A stretch of 64,000 bases of DNA from Alcaligenaceae bacterium (GTDB taxonomy: Bacteria > Pseudomonadota > Gammaproteobacteria > Burkholderiales > Burkholderiaceae_B). Of the stretch, positions 32,302 to 40,980 are shown piece after piece. The stretch spans positions 124,001-188,000 of the forward strand of contig JACCEN010000003.1 in NCBI GenBank assembly GCA_013416435.1. Direction: 5' to 3'. Under the pieces are notes generated by a model that searched no databases, was not told the DNA's origin, and worked only from the letters and a program-made list of their open reading frames with translations. The translations under genes and the position numbers were made by a program. The number at the start of each line of letters is the position of its first letter. The stretch's first letter is position 1.

Positions 32302-34020
32302 ATGCACGATCTTGTGATTCGTGGGGGTACCGTCGTCGATGGTACGGGTCAGGCTTCGTTTACGGGCGACGTGGCGATCGAGGACGGCAGGATAGTCCAG
32401 GTCGGAGGGCAGGCAGGCGCGGGGCGGCGGGAAATCAACGCCGACGGGTGCCTGGTGACGCCGGGCTGGATAGACATACACACGCACTACGACGGCCAGG
32501 CCACCTGGGATCCTTATCTCAGCCCTTCGACCTGGCATGGGGTGACGACCGCCGTCATGGGCAACTGCGGTGTGGGATTCGCCCCCGTCAAGCAGGATCG
32601 CCGCGAATGGCTGATCGCCGTGATGGAAGGGGTGGAGGACATACCGGGTTCGGTGCTGTCGGAAGGCATACAGTGGGAATGGGAAACCTTTCCCGAATAT
32701 CTGGATGCACTTGACCGCAAGCCGAAAGCGCTGGACATCGGCGCCCAGGTGCCGCATTCGGCAATGCGCACCTATGTCATGGGAGACCGGTCCGTCCATC
32801 ACGATGAGGCGTCGCCCGAGGACTTGAGGGAAATGCGCAAGCTGCTGCGCGAAGCCATGGACGCCGGGGCCATGGGATTCTCCACATCCAAGACCTTCCT
32901 GCACAAATACGATCAGCGCAAGTATCCGCCGGGCACCTTCGCCACCGAAGAGGAACTGATGGCGCTGGGCACCGTGATGGGCGAGGCGGGGCACGGCGTA
33001 TTTCAGATGACCGCCAACCATCCCTTGATGGAACAGGAGATTCCCTGGCTGAACGCCCTGGCCCGCCACAACAGGCTGCCTGTGCTCTTCAACCTGCAGC
33101 AGACCGACGACGCCCCCGATGTATGGAAGCAGCTGTTGGTGACGCTGGATCGGGCGCGCGAAGACGGCGTGCCGCTGCTCGGAGGCATCAGCGGCCGGCC
33201 GCTGGGCATATTGTTCTCTTGGGAAAGCACGCTGCATCCCTTTGTTGCGCACCCGACCTTCAAGGTCTTGCGCAAGCTGCCATTCGAAGAAATGATCGCC
33301 CAGTTGCGCGACCCGGTCGTCAGGCAGAAAATCATGAAAGAGCAGGCCGGATTGCTCGACCGCCGCGCCACCACGCTCTTCGGCAGCTTCCACAAGATCT
33401 ACCCGCTGGGCGACAATCCCGACTACGAGCCGTCGCCCGGCAACAGTATCGCCGCCATTGCGCAGCGGACGGGACGGGCGCCGCTGGACATCATCTACGA
33501 CCTGATGCTCGAGAAGGACGGCAAAGCGATCCTGTACTACCCGTCCTTCAATTACGCTTACGAGCATCTGGACCATCTTCACCAGATGCTGAGGCACGAG
33601 AACACGGTCAACAGCCTGTCCGACGGTGGCGCGCACTGTGGCTATATCTGCGACGTCAGCATGCCGACTTTCATGCTCAGCTACTGGACGCGGGATCGCG
33701 AGCGCGGACCGCGCCTGCCGCTGGAATGGGTCGTGAAGCGCCAGACGTCCGATACGGCCCGGGTTTACGGACTGCACGATCGGGGCGTCCTGCAAGCGGG
33801 GCGCAAGGCCGATCTGAACATCATTGATCCGGACGCCCTCAGGCTGCACTGTCCCGAAATGGTGTACGACCTGCCGGCCGGTGGCCGGCGCCTGGTTCAA
33901 CGCGCCGACGGCTATCTTGCAACGGTGGTGAACGGTCAGCCCATCTACGAGAACGGGCAGGCCACCGGCGCCTTGCCCGGCAAGCTGTTGCGCAGCCGCG
34001 CCGGAGGCCTTCATGCCTGA
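32302..34020 (+). CDS. Amidohydrolase, N-acyl-D-amino-acid deacylase (D-aminoacylase) family
   Basis: 572 residues with the amidohydrolase layout: LVIRGGTVVDGTGQASFTGDVAIEDGRIVQVG, the metal ligands in PGWIDIHTHYDGQATWDP, GNCGVGFAPV typical of D-aminoacylases, and the late Asp in NSLSDGGAHCGY. The C-terminal part ends with GVLQAGRKADLNIIDPDAL. It would remove an acyl group from D-amino acids or open a cyclic amide. AGGAGG is 8 nt before ATG 32302; a start at 32281 overlapping the Bug stop is less likely. The next gene overlaps its end by 8 nt. Confidence 0.85.
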   Translation: MHDLVIRGGTVVDGTGQASFTGDVAIEDGRIVQVGGQAGAGRREINADGCLVTPGWIDIHTHYDGQATWDPYLSPSTWHGVTTAVMGNCGVGFAPVKQDRREWLIAVMEGVEDIPGSVLSEGIQWEWETFPEYLDALDRKPKALDIGAQVPHSAMRTYVMGDRSVHHDEASPEDLREMRKLLREAMDAGAMGFSTSKTFLHKYDQRKYPPGTFATEEELMALGTVMGEAGHGVFQMTANHPLMEQEIPWLNALARHNRLPVLFNLQQTDDAPDVWKQLLVTLDRAREDGVPLLGGISGRPLGILFSWESTLHPFVAHPTFKVLRKLPFEEMIAQLRDPVVRQKIMKEQAGLLDRRATTLFGSFHKIYPLGDNPDYEPSPGNSIAAIAQRTGRAPLDIIYDLMLEKDGKAILYYPSFNYAYEHLDHLHQMLRHENTVNSLSDGGAHCGYICDVSMPTFMLSYWTRDRERGPRLPLEWVVKRQTSDTARVYGLHDRGVLQAGRKADLNIIDPDALRLHCPEMVYDLPAGGRRLVQRADGYLATVVNGQPIYENGQATGALPGKLLRSRAGGLHA

Positions 34021-34594
34021 TCCGGTGATGGACCAGGTCTTCCTGCATGGACGCACGCACAGCGCATGGCGTGAAAAGCCGGTGCCGGACGACCTGCTGC
34101 GCAAGCTCTTCATGATGACCGTCATGGGGCCGACATCGGCAAACTGCCTGCCGCTGCGCGTCGCTTTCGTGAGCAGTCCGGACGGCAAAGAGGCCCTGGT
34201 GCCGCTCATGGCGGCTGGCAATCGGGAAAAAACCCGGACCGCGCCGGTCACCGCAATCCTCGCCTACGACCTGGCCTTCTATGAAAAGCTGGACAGGCTG
34301 TATGCCCACGAGCCCAACGCCGCCTCCTGGTTTACCGGCAGTCCCGCGGCCACGCGAGACGCCGCCCTGAGAAACGGCAGCTTGCAAGCGGGCTATTTCA
34401 TCATGGCCGCGAGAGCCCTGGGCCTGGATTGCGGCCCCATGGGCGGGTTCGATGCTCCGGCGGTGGCCAAGGCGTTCTTTCCGGGCCGGACCTATGAGGT
34501 CAACTTGCTGTGCAATCTGGGATACGGCGACCACTCCGTCCTGCATCCCAGGCTGCCCAGGCTGTCCTTCGAGGAAGCGTGTGTCGTGGTTTGA
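34013..34594 (+). CDS. Nitroreductase-family protein, RutE/malonic semialdehyde reductase-like
   Basis: 193 residues. THSAWREKPVPDDLLRKLFMMTVMGPTSANCLPLRVAFV and GSLQAGYFIMAARALGLDCGPMGGFDAPAVAKAFF match RutE, a flavin enzyme that reduces malonic semialdehyde to 3-hydroxypropionate in pyrimidine breakdown. No other rut genes are here, so it may reduce a different semialdehyde released downstream of the aminoacylase step. It overlaps the amidohydrolase gene and ends the operon. Confidence 0.8.
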   Translation: MPDPVMDQVFLHGRTHSAWREKPVPDDLLRKLFMMTVMGPTSANCLPLRVAFVSSPDGKEALVPLMAAGNREKTRTAPVTAILAYDLAFYEKLDRLYAHEPNAASWFTGSPAATRDAALRNGSLQAGYFIMAARALGLDCGPMGGFDAPAVAKAFFPGRTYEVNLLCNLGYGDHSVLHPRLPRLSFEEACVVV

Positions 34595-34626
34595 GGGCCC
34601 TTTGGCCTGCCGGCGGGGTTGCCGGC

Positions 34627-34656
34627 GGGGTCAGACCCCGTATGGGGTCTGACCCC
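34627..34656. repeat. Palindromic hairpin repeat, copy 13
   Basis: Consensus arms with GTAT loop, between the convergent RutE-like and lactonase-like genes. Confidence 0.95.
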
Positions 34657-34667
34657 ATCAACAGGCC

Positions 34668-35486
34668 CTAGGCCGGCAGGATAGGCGGGACGTCGAGCTT
34701 GACCACCTTGCCTTCGGTTTCGGGCGACGCCGCGGGATAGCGATGCATGACCTGGGGGTCGTGGCCCGGAATGACGTGCTGAGGCGAGTCGGCCAGGCTG
34801 CGCACCAATTGATGGCCTTCCAGCATGTCGCCCACGTTGTAGACCACGGGGAAGGGTATCTGCCGGTCGATATTCCCATAAAGATGCGTCGCGTCCGACG
34901 CCAGCACCACCCAGCCGCGTCGCGTCCAGACTCGCACCGCCTGCAGGCCCGCCGTGTGCCCGCCCACGAGATGCAGGCTCAGGCCGGGCGCGAGTTCGGC
35001 GGTTCCGCGATGGAACTTGACCTGCCCGCCATAGAGCTTCCGGACGAAGCTGACGATGTCCTCTACGTTGAAGGGCTGGCGCAGGGCCGGGTGGCACATG
35101 CAACGCCCGGTCGCATAGGCGGATTCCGCGTCCTGTATATGGAACGTGGCTTGGGGAAAACGATCCAGGGTGCCCGCGTGATCGTAGTGCAGATGGGTGA
35201 TGATCACGTTCCGGACGTTGGCGGCAACGACGCCGACCAGGGCCAGCCCTTCCTGTACCGGGAGCAGGAGCTCGCGGCCGCGAGCCCGGGCGGCGGCGTC
35301 CTCGAAGCCGGTATCGACCACGTAGGTTTCATCGCCGCGGCGCGCAACCCACACGTAATAATCGAGATCCGAGTCCGCGTCGTGGAAATCCACCGAACCG
35401 ATATAGTTGTCCTCCGCTTTTCGGCCTTGATGGCGCGCATACCGGATCGCATAAAGTTCGAAAGGGGCAATGTCTTGGACGCCCAT
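34668..35486 (-). CDS. Metallo-beta-lactamase-fold hydrolase, N-acyl homoserine lactonase-like
   Basis: 272 residues. IITHLHYDHAGTLDRFP gives the HxHxDH zinc motif; GLSLHLVGGHTAGLQAV supplies the next His, VVLASDATHLYGNI the bridging Asp, and HVIPGHDPQVM the last His. This arrangement fits AttM/AiiA-like lactonases. It may open a lactone intermediate or quench acyl homoserine lactones. It follows the FCD GntR gene by 21 bp in the same direction and is probably in one transcript with MmgE/PrpD and gntR. Confidence 0.83.
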   Translation of the reverse strand: MGVQDIAPFELYAIRYARHQGRKAEDNYIGSVDFHDADSDLDYYVWVARRGDETYVVDTGFEDAAARARGRELLLPVQEGLALVGVVAANVRNVIITHLHYDHAGTLDRFPQATFHIQDAESAYATGRCMCHPALRQPFNVEDIVSFVRKLYGGQVKFHRGTAELAPGLSLHLVGGHTAGLQAVRVWTRRGWVVLASDATHLYGNIDRQIPFPVVYNVGDMLEGHQLVRSLADSPQHVIPGHDPQVMHRYPAASPETEGKVVKLDVPPILPA

Positions 35487-35507
35487 GGCTTGGTCTCCGG
35501 AGTAGAT

Positions 35508-36233
35508 TCACGGAACGGCGGCGGAAGCCTTGCGAGTGCCCGCATCGTCGTGGGTCTTGCGCAGCAGTTCGATGGCGATGGCCGCGGCATTGCGCACGTG
35601 CCGGGCACCGGCGCGGCGGGCGGCTTTTTCGTCCTTGGCTTCCAGCGCTTTCAAAAGATCGCCCAGCTCGGCCAGGCTCTTGGCCGCACGCCCGGGCGCC
35701 GCCATGGACATGGAGCGCAAGAGCATGATCTGCGAATTCAACAGGCGCAGGCTGTTGGACAGTGCCTCGTTGCCGGCGCCTTCGAGAAGGCAGCGATAAA
35801 AATTATTCTTGGCTTTCAACTGGCTGAGAGGATCCTGATTGGACCAGGAGGCGTCCAGTTCCTTGTAGGCGGCCTTGAGAGCGCCAAGCTGTTCGGCCGT
35901 CGCGCGCTGCGCGAACAGCTGGCTTGCCAATCCTTCGAGTTCTTCGCGGACCCTGTATATGCCGTCTGCCTGTTCAGGAGTGATGGTCTCGACCACAGGC
36001 CCTCGATGCGGAATGACCTTGATCAGCCTTTCGGTTTCCAGCTGGCGCAGCGCTTCGCGGACCAGCGTGCGGCTGACGCCTGTCATTTCGCACAGTTCGC
36101 GTTCCGGCAGGCGGTCTCCGGGATGGAACCGGCCCGCAAGAATGGCATTGCGTATGCTTTCCGTCACACTATGGCGCAATACCGCGGCAACGCGATGCAC
36201 CTTGAAATCATCATCCACTTCCTGAGACTTCAT
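35508..36233 (-). CDS. GntR-family regulator, FCD subfamily
   Basis: 241 residues from ATG 36233; an upstream ATG at 36266 lies inside the putative operator and has no ribosome site, but cannot be excluded. The winged helix (RHSVTESIRNAILAGRFHPGDRLPERELCEMTGVSRTLVREALRQLETERLIKVIPHRGPVV) is followed by an alpha-helical FCD domain that binds small acids. It sits between MmgE/PrpD and the lactonase. The palindrome ATCAT-N5-ATGAT at 36262-36276 upstream suggests autoregulation. Confidence 0.85.
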   Translation of the reverse strand: MKSQEVDDDFKVHRVAAVLRHSVTESIRNAILAGRFHPGDRLPERELCEMTGVSRTLVREALRQLETERLIKVIPHRGPVVETITPEQADGIYRVREELEGLASQLFAQRATAEQLGALKAAYKELDASWSNQDPLSQLKAKNNFYRCLLEGAGNEALSNSLRLLNSQIMLLRSMSMAAPGRAAKSLAELGDLLKALEAKDEKAARRAGARHVRNAAAIAIELLRKTHDDAGTRKASAAVP

Positions 36234-36261
36234 ATGGGTATCTGTGTCCTTTGATAATTCG

Positions 36262-36276
36262 ATCATACAATATGAT
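36262..36276. promoter_or_regulatory. Putative FCD-GntR operator
   Basis: ATCAT, five bases, ATGAT, containing TCATACAAT (36263-36271), the box also seen before the aminotransferase at 29630 and before the MmgE/PrpD gene at 37654. Confidence 0.45.
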
Positions 36277-36286
36277 TATTATGGCT

Positions 36287-37654
36287 TCAATGGGCGGCCG
36301 CGGCCATTGTCGCAAGATTCGCCGCATCGGGCGAATCTTCCAGGCGCCAGACTGCATCGATCAGCCGCGTGGCGTCGCAGCCCGACCGTCCATGGCGGCA
36401 CAAGTCGCGAAGCTTGTCTTCGATTTCCCCATCGGTAAGAGGGCGGGCCAGAGCGCCCCGCGCCACGTGCACATGCTCGCGAACGATGTCGCCATCCTGA
36501 AAGCGGATCGCCACCTCGGCGCTGTCTATCGGGTAGCTGGCATCGTCGTGGAACTGCAGTAACGCACCCAGCGACCGCAGGGCGGGATCCGCCACCGCGG
36601 CATCCGAAAAAGCATCCAGGCCGGCACGTCCGTGCATGAGCGCAACGGGGACGGCATGCTGGGCGCTTACCTGGGATTCCCTTCCATTTCGTGCGCCGGG
36701 GCGGTCGGTACGCTGGCGCAGCAGCGGATGGCCGGTCAGTGCTATGGACTGGATGGCGTCCAAGCGTTTCTTGTCGATGCGGGCGGACAAGGCCAGGCAT
36801 GCATCCAGCACGGGATTCAGAACCACGCCGCATGGATAAGGCTTGTAAGCCACCTTCCGGATTTCCCAGTGGTCGCCCAGGCCTTGCGTGATGGCGTCGA
36901 AATCGGGTGTCCGGCCAAATACGGACAGGAAGCCATGGGATCCTTCCAGAGGGCGGACAGGGCCGTCGAAATCGTCCTGGGCCAGCAGGCACGCTAGCAA
37001 CCCGTTGCGGGCGGCATTGCCCACGCTTACGCTTTTGGACATCGTTCCCAGACATTCGACCAGCCCTCCGGCCTGGCACGCCGCCGAACCCATTGCCCAG
37101 CACAATCGCGCCGGGCTCAGGCCCAGAGCGCGGCCCGCGGCCAGCGCCGAGCCGAAGACCCCGCAGGTGGACGTGATGTGCCAGCCCTTGTCGTAATGAA
37201 AGGGAGAAATGGCGTTGCCGATGCGGCATTCGGCTTCCACGCCCAGCAGGAAGGCCATCATGAAGTCCCGACCATGCATCGGGACGGTTTCGCTCAAGGC
37301 GAACAAGGCCGCGGCGACCGGGGCGGTGGGATGGATGATGGTGGGAACATGCGTGTCGTCGAAGTCGTACACATTTGCGCTCATGGCATTGATGGCTGCA
37401 GCGTTGAGCATGTCCAGGCGCTCATGGCGGCCGACCAATGTCGTGGAGGCTGCGGCCGAGTAGCGCGAGTAAACGGCTACCGCCTTGTCTAGGGTGGGAT
37501 CCTGGCACCCCGCCAGGCATACGGCAAAGTAATTGAGCAGCGCCCGCTTGATTTCGTGCTGGACCGCATCCGGAACCTGCTCCCAAGAGGCCGTATGGAT
37601 GAAATCCGCCAGTTGTCCGGACACATGATTGGGCTCTGGTGATATGGAATGCAT
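36287..37654 (-). CDS. MmgE/PrpD family protein
   Basis: 455 residues with RALLNYFAVCLAGCQDP, INAMSANVYDFDDTHVPTIIHPTAPVAAALFAL, YDKGWHITSTCGVFGSALAAGRALGL and VGNAARNGLLACLLAQDDFDGPVRPLEGSHGF, the typical order of the family. The substrate is unknown; decarboxylase, hydratase and isomerase members are known. It is divergent from the CMD/dehydrogenase/ABC operon, with a shared 140-bp control region that includes the inverted TCATACAAT box. Confidence 0.87.
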   Translation of the reverse strand: MHSISPEPNHVSGQLADFIHTASWEQVPDAVQHEIKRALLNYFAVCLAGCQDPTLDKAVAVYSRYSAAASTTLVGRHERLDMLNAAAINAMSANVYDFDDTHVPTIIHPTAPVAAALFALSETVPMHGRDFMMAFLLGVEAECRIGNAISPFHYDKGWHITSTCGVFGSALAAGRALGLSPARLCWAMGSAACQAGGLVECLGTMSKSVSVGNAARNGLLACLLAQDDFDGPVRPLEGSHGFLSVFGRTPDFDAITQGLGDHWEIRKVAYKPYPCGVVLNPVLDACLALSARIDKKRLDAIQSIALTGHPLLRQRTDRPGARNGRESQVSAQHAVPVALMHGRAGLDAFSDAAVADPALRSLGALLQFHDDASYPIDSAEVAIRFQDGDIVREHVHVARGALARPLTDGEIEDKLRDLCRHGRSGCDATRLIDAVWRLEDSPDAANLATMAAAAH

Positions 37655-37704
37655 GGCGGGGCTCCCTCCGGTCGTCTCACTATGGATCGTATAAATGTTC
37701 GTAT

Positions 37705-37713
37705 ATTGTATGA
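37705..37713. promoter_or_regulatory. Inverted TCATACAAT box in divergent region
   Basis: ATTGTATGA, flanked by ATAC/GTAT repeats (CGTAT at 37699, TCGTAT at 37688), midway between divergent genes starting at 37654 and 37795. Confidence 0.42.
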
Positions 37714-37794
37714 CGATATTATTGACAGATTGATAGGCCGGCGTTCATAATTTGCTGGACTTTCCCCTCCATCCTCACAGGAGCCAGCACGACC

Positions 37795-38208
37795 ATGCGC
37801 GAAGAATTCAATACCGAGCTGTTTGCAAAAGGCCTGAAGAATCGTCAAGAGGTGCTCGGTGCCGAGCATGTTCAAAAATCCCTCGACGCGGCGGACGACT
37901 TCACCGCCGATATGCAGAAGCTCGTCACCGAGTGGTGCTGGGGAGAACTCTGGAGCCGTCCGGGCCTGGACCGCCGCACGCGCAGCATCATCAACCTGTC
38001 CATGCTTTCCGCCTTGAACCGTCCGCACGAAATCCGCCTGCATGTGCGCGGCGCCCTCAACAACGGGCTGACGCAGGACGACATCAAGGAAATATTCCTG
38101 CAGGTGGCCATCTATTGCGGGGTGCCGGCGGCTCTCGACGGCATGAAGGTGGCCGCCGAAGTCATCGCCGAGGAAAAAGCGCGGCATGCCGGCGCGGGAG
38201 CACAATGA
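37795..38208 (+). CDS. Carboxymuconolactone decarboxylase family protein
   Basis: 137 residues. LVTEWCWGELWSRPGLDRRTRSIINLSMLSALNRPHEIRLHVRGALNNGLTQDDIKEIFLQVAIYCGVPAALDG is the complete CMD domain, close to PcaC in length and pattern. PcaC decarboxylates 4-carboxymuconolactone, but many family members act on other lactones or peroxides and no other protocatechuate genes are here. ACAGGAGCC precedes the ATG. The stop overlaps the next gene (ATGATG), the second of a six-gene operon. Confidence 0.87.
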   Translation: MREEFNTELFAKGLKNRQEVLGAEHVQKSLDAADDFTADMQKLVTEWCWGELWSRPGLDRRTRSIINLSMLSALNRPHEIRLHVRGALNNGLTQDDIKEIFLQVAIYCGVPAALDGMKVAAEVIAEEKARHAGAGAQ

Positions 38209-39122
38209 TGACCGCGTTCCAATCACCGGTCGGACTGGTCGGCGTGGGTGCTATGGGCGGGCCCATGGCGGCATGCCTGATCAAGGCCGGCCATCAGGTC
38301 TCGGTCTTCGACAGTAATCAAGAACGCAGCGCGGCGTTTGCCAAGGAACACGGCATTCAACCGGCCGCTACGCTTGCCGAGCTTGCCGGGCAAGCGGACG
38401 CAGTCATCACCATACTGCCCAACAGCGCCATCGTCGAACAGGTCCTGTTCGGCGAGGCCGGCATGGCGCCTGCGCTGCGCCGGGGCGCCATGGTCATTGA
38501 AATGACCTCGGGCATTCCCAGCAAGACAGTGGCGTTCAGCGAGCGCCTGGCAGCCCAGGGCGTGCTGCTCTTCGACGCGCCGGTTTCGGGCGGCGTCCCG
38601 CGTGCCCGCAGCGGCGAGCTCACCATCATGGCGGGCGGCGAAAAAAGCGATATCGACGCCGCCATGCCGATTCTTTCGGCGCTGGGCAGCGTGATCCACA
38701 CGGGGCGCATCGGCACCGGCCATGCCATGAAGGCGCTCAACAACCTGGTGTCGTCGGCGGGCTTTCTCATCGGCATCGAGGCCCTGCTCATCGGGTCCCG
38801 ATTCGGCATAGAGCCTGAAACCATGGTCGACGTCCTGAATGTATCCACGGGCATGAACAACAGCACACAGAAAAAATTCAAGCAGTACGTGCTGTCGCGC
38901 AAGTTCGATTCCGGCTTCGCCATGAGCCTCATGGTCAAGGACTTGACCATCGCGCTGGGCATTGCGCACGAAAACGACGTCAATGCGCCGTTTGCGGAGC
39001 TGTGCCGCAACCTGTGGGCCGGCGCGAGCGCCGTCCTCGGGCCGCAGGCGGACCATACCGCCGTCGCCCTGCTCAGCGAACGGCTGGCGGGAACCCAAAT
39101 CGGCGACGCCCCGCCGTCCTGA
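38205..39122 (+). CDS. NAD-dependent beta-hydroxyacid dehydrogenase (3-hydroxyisobutyrate dehydrogenase family)
   Basis: 305 residues. VGLVGVGAMGGPMAACLIKAGHQVSVFD is the cofactor motif, FDAPVSGGVPRARSGELTIMAGG the substrate loop, and HAMKALNNLVSSAGF carries the catalytic Lys. It would oxidise a 3-hydroxy acid to a semialdehyde or reduce a tartronate-type semialdehyde. A longer open frame from 37752 reads through the CMD gene and is spurious. It is coupled to the CMD gene by overlap. Confidence 0.88.
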   Translation: MMTAFQSPVGLVGVGAMGGPMAACLIKAGHQVSVFDSNQERSAAFAKEHGIQPAATLAELAGQADAVITILPNSAIVEQVLFGEAGMAPALRRGAMVIEMTSGIPSKTVAFSERLAAQGVLLFDAPVSGGVPRARSGELTIMAGGEKSDIDAAMPILSALGSVIHTGRIGTGHAMKALNNLVSSAGFLIGIEALLIGSRFGIEPETMVDVLNVSTGMNNSTQKKFKQYVLSRKFDSGFAMSLMVKDLTIALGIAHENDVNAPFAELCRNLWAGASAVLGPQADHTAVALLSERLAGTQIGDAPPS

Positions 39123-39164
39123 CCATTGCCGCAGGGCGGGCACCACCATCAAAAGGAGACGACA

Positions 39165-40166
39165 ATGAAAAAGACGATAGCAATGACTGTACTGGCCGCC
39201 GCGGCCATCCTGCCGCTTGGCGCGCACGCCGAAGTCAGCAAGCTCAATATTCCGCTGGGGGCGGGCGGCTTCGGATTCCTTCCGCTGCACATGATGAAGG
39301 AGCACAAGCTGATCGAAAAACATGCCGAAAAGGCCGGGCAGAAGGTCACCATCAACTGGGCGAACATCGGCGGCCCATCCGTCATGATCGACGCGCTGCT
39401 GTCCGGATCCGCGGACTTCATCTCCGCGGGCCCGCCTTCTTTCCTTCTGCTGTGGGACCGCACCAAAGGCACCGCGAACGTAAAGGGCGTGGCGGCGATC
39501 AGTTCCATGCCCATGTACCTGAACGCCCGGGCCCCGCATCTCAAGTCTCTGGATGACCTGAAGGAGGGCGACAAGATCGCGGTGACTTCCGTCAAGTCGT
39601 CCATTCCATCCATCGTGATGCAAATGTACGCAGTCGAAAAATACGGCAAGGATCAGGCGTTCCGGTTCGATCCTTATACCGTCAGCATGAATCACGGCGA
39701 TGCTGCGTCGGCGCTGATTTCCGGCGGCGGCAGCATTGCGGCGCACTATGCCTCTTCGCCCCTGGCCGAGCGCGAAATGAAAACCGACGGAATCCGTACC
39801 ATCCAGAATTCCGACGATGTCATGGGCGGGTCCACCACTTTCACGATGGTTTCCACCACCACGCGTTTCCACGATGAAAATCCCAAGGTCTATGCGGCGT
39901 TCGTGGCGGCCTTGCAAGAGGCGCAGGAAATGATCAAGGCCGACAAAGATGCGGCGGCCAAGGTGCTGATTGCATCGATGGGAGGAAGCGGCGCCGTGCC
40001 GGACATGGTGGAGATCCTGAACAACCCGGCCATCAAGTACACGGCCAAGCCTGAAAACGTCATGAAGTACGCCAACTTCATGCATGAAATCAAATCGATC
40101 AAGAACCGTCCCGAGAAGCTTGAGGAGCTTTTCTTCCCCGGTCCCGCCGTGTCGGCCGGGAATTGA
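39165..40166 (+). CDS. ABC transporter substrate-binding protein, NMT1/TauA-like
   Basis: 333 residues with a Sec signal (KKTIAMTVLAAAAILPLGAHA) and the NMT1/SsuA fold: LNIPLGAGGFGFLPLHMMKEHKLIEKHAEKAG, NIGGPSVMIDALLSGSADFISAGPPSFLLLWDR and KIAVTSVKSSIPSIVMQMYA. It delivers a small anionic or aromatic solute to the ATPase and permease encoded next. AAAAGGAG sets the start at 39165. Confidence 0.87.
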   Translation: MKKTIAMTVLAAAAILPLGAHAEVSKLNIPLGAGGFGFLPLHMMKEHKLIEKHAEKAGQKVTINWANIGGPSVMIDALLSGSADFISAGPPSFLLLWDRTKGTANVKGVAAISSMPMYLNARAPHLKSLDDLKEGDKIAVTSVKSSIPSIVMQMYAVEKYGKDQAFRFDPYTVSMNHGDAASALISGGGSIAAHYASSPLAEREMKTDGIRTIQNSDDVMGGSTTFTMVSTTTRFHDENPKVYAAFVAALQEAQEMIKADKDAAAKVLIASMGGSGAVPDMVEILNNPAIKYTAKPENVMKYANFMHEIKSIKNRPEKLEELFFPGPAVSAGN

Positions 40167-40191
40167 ACGGATTGCCCGGAGACCGCCGTCC

Positions 40192-40980
40192 ATGCCTCAT
40201 TCCGCAACACCGTTGCTGTCCGTGCAGGGGGTCACGCTGCGTTATCGCACGAAAGACCACCTGATCACGGCCACCTATCGTGTCAGCTTCGATGTCTACC
40301 GTTCCGATCGCTACGTGATCGTAGGCCCGTCCGGCTGCGGCAAGTCGACGCTTCTGAAAGCCGTGGGGGGATACCTGCCCACGGTCGAAGGGCAGATCCG
40401 GCTCAATGGCGAAGAAATCGCCAAGCCCGGCCCGGACCGGGTCATGGTGTTTCAGGAGTTCGACCAACTGCTCCCCTGGAAGACCGTCAAGGAAAACGTG
40501 GTGTTCGCCCTCACGGCCAGCGGTCGCCTGGACCGCAAGGCGGCGGTCGAGAAAGCCATGCACTTCATCGACAAGGTCAATCTATCAAATTTCGCAGACA
40601 GCCTGCCGCATACGCTCTCCGGGGGCATGAAGCAGCGCGTGGCCATCGCGCGGGGCATGGCCATGGAGCCCGAGATCCTGCTGATGGACGAACCCTTTGC
40701 CGCGCTCGACGCCCTGACGCGGGCCAAGATGCAGGAAGAATTGCTGCAGTTATGGGAGGACACCCGGTTCACCGTCCTGTTCGTCACGCACTCCATTCCC
40801 GAAGCGGTCAGAATCGGCAGCAGGATCCTGCTTTTGAGCCCGCATCCCGGACAGGTCCGCGCGGAACTGAACAGCGAAGGCACGGACGTCGCGGGTCCCG
40901 ATGGCAAGCTGCTGACGCAGCGCATCGAGGACTTGCTCTTCGAAGAAGATGCTACGCAAGGGAGGACGGCGCATGTCTGA
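40192..40980 (+). CDS. ABC transporter ATP-binding protein (SsuB/TauB type)
   Basis: 262 residues. Walker A GPSGCGKST, Q-loop VFQEFDQLLPWKTVKENV, signature [16 protein letters not shown], Walker B ILLMDEPFAALDALTR and the switch His in FVTHSIPEAVRI are all intact. It powers the importer made with the binding protein upstream and the permease whose start overlaps its end by 8 nt. The start at 40192 was chosen because the longer frame overlaps the binding-protein gene. Confidence 0.9.
   Translation: MPHSATPLLSVQGVTLRYRTKDHLITATYRVSFDVYRSDRYVIVGPSGCGKSTLLKAVGGYLPTVEGQIRLNGEEIAKPGPDRVMVFQEFDQLLPWKTVKENVVFALTASGRLDRKAAVEKAMHFIDKVNLSNFADSLPHTLSGGMKQRVAIARGMAMEPEILLMDEPFAALDALTRAKMQEELLQLWEDTRFTVLFVTHSIPEAVRIGSRILLLSPHPGQVRAELNSEGTDVAGPDGKLLTQRIEDLLFEEDATQGRTAHV

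Noticed and set aside
32287-34251. A 654-residue open frame on the minus strand
   Set aside because: It is antisense to the D-aminoacylase-like gene, which has clear metal-binding motifs; the shadow frame shows none.
37752-38204. Upstream extension of the hydroxyacid dehydrogenase frame
   Set aside because: It overlaps the complete carboxymuconolactone-decarboxylase-like gene in another frame; homology to the dehydrogenase begins at 38205.
38223-40193. A 656-residue open frame on the minus strand
   Set aside because: It is antisense to the hydroxyacid dehydrogenase and ABC binding-protein genes, has low-complexity His/Arg/Gly-rich composition and no recognisable domain; it is a shadow caused by high GC at third positions.
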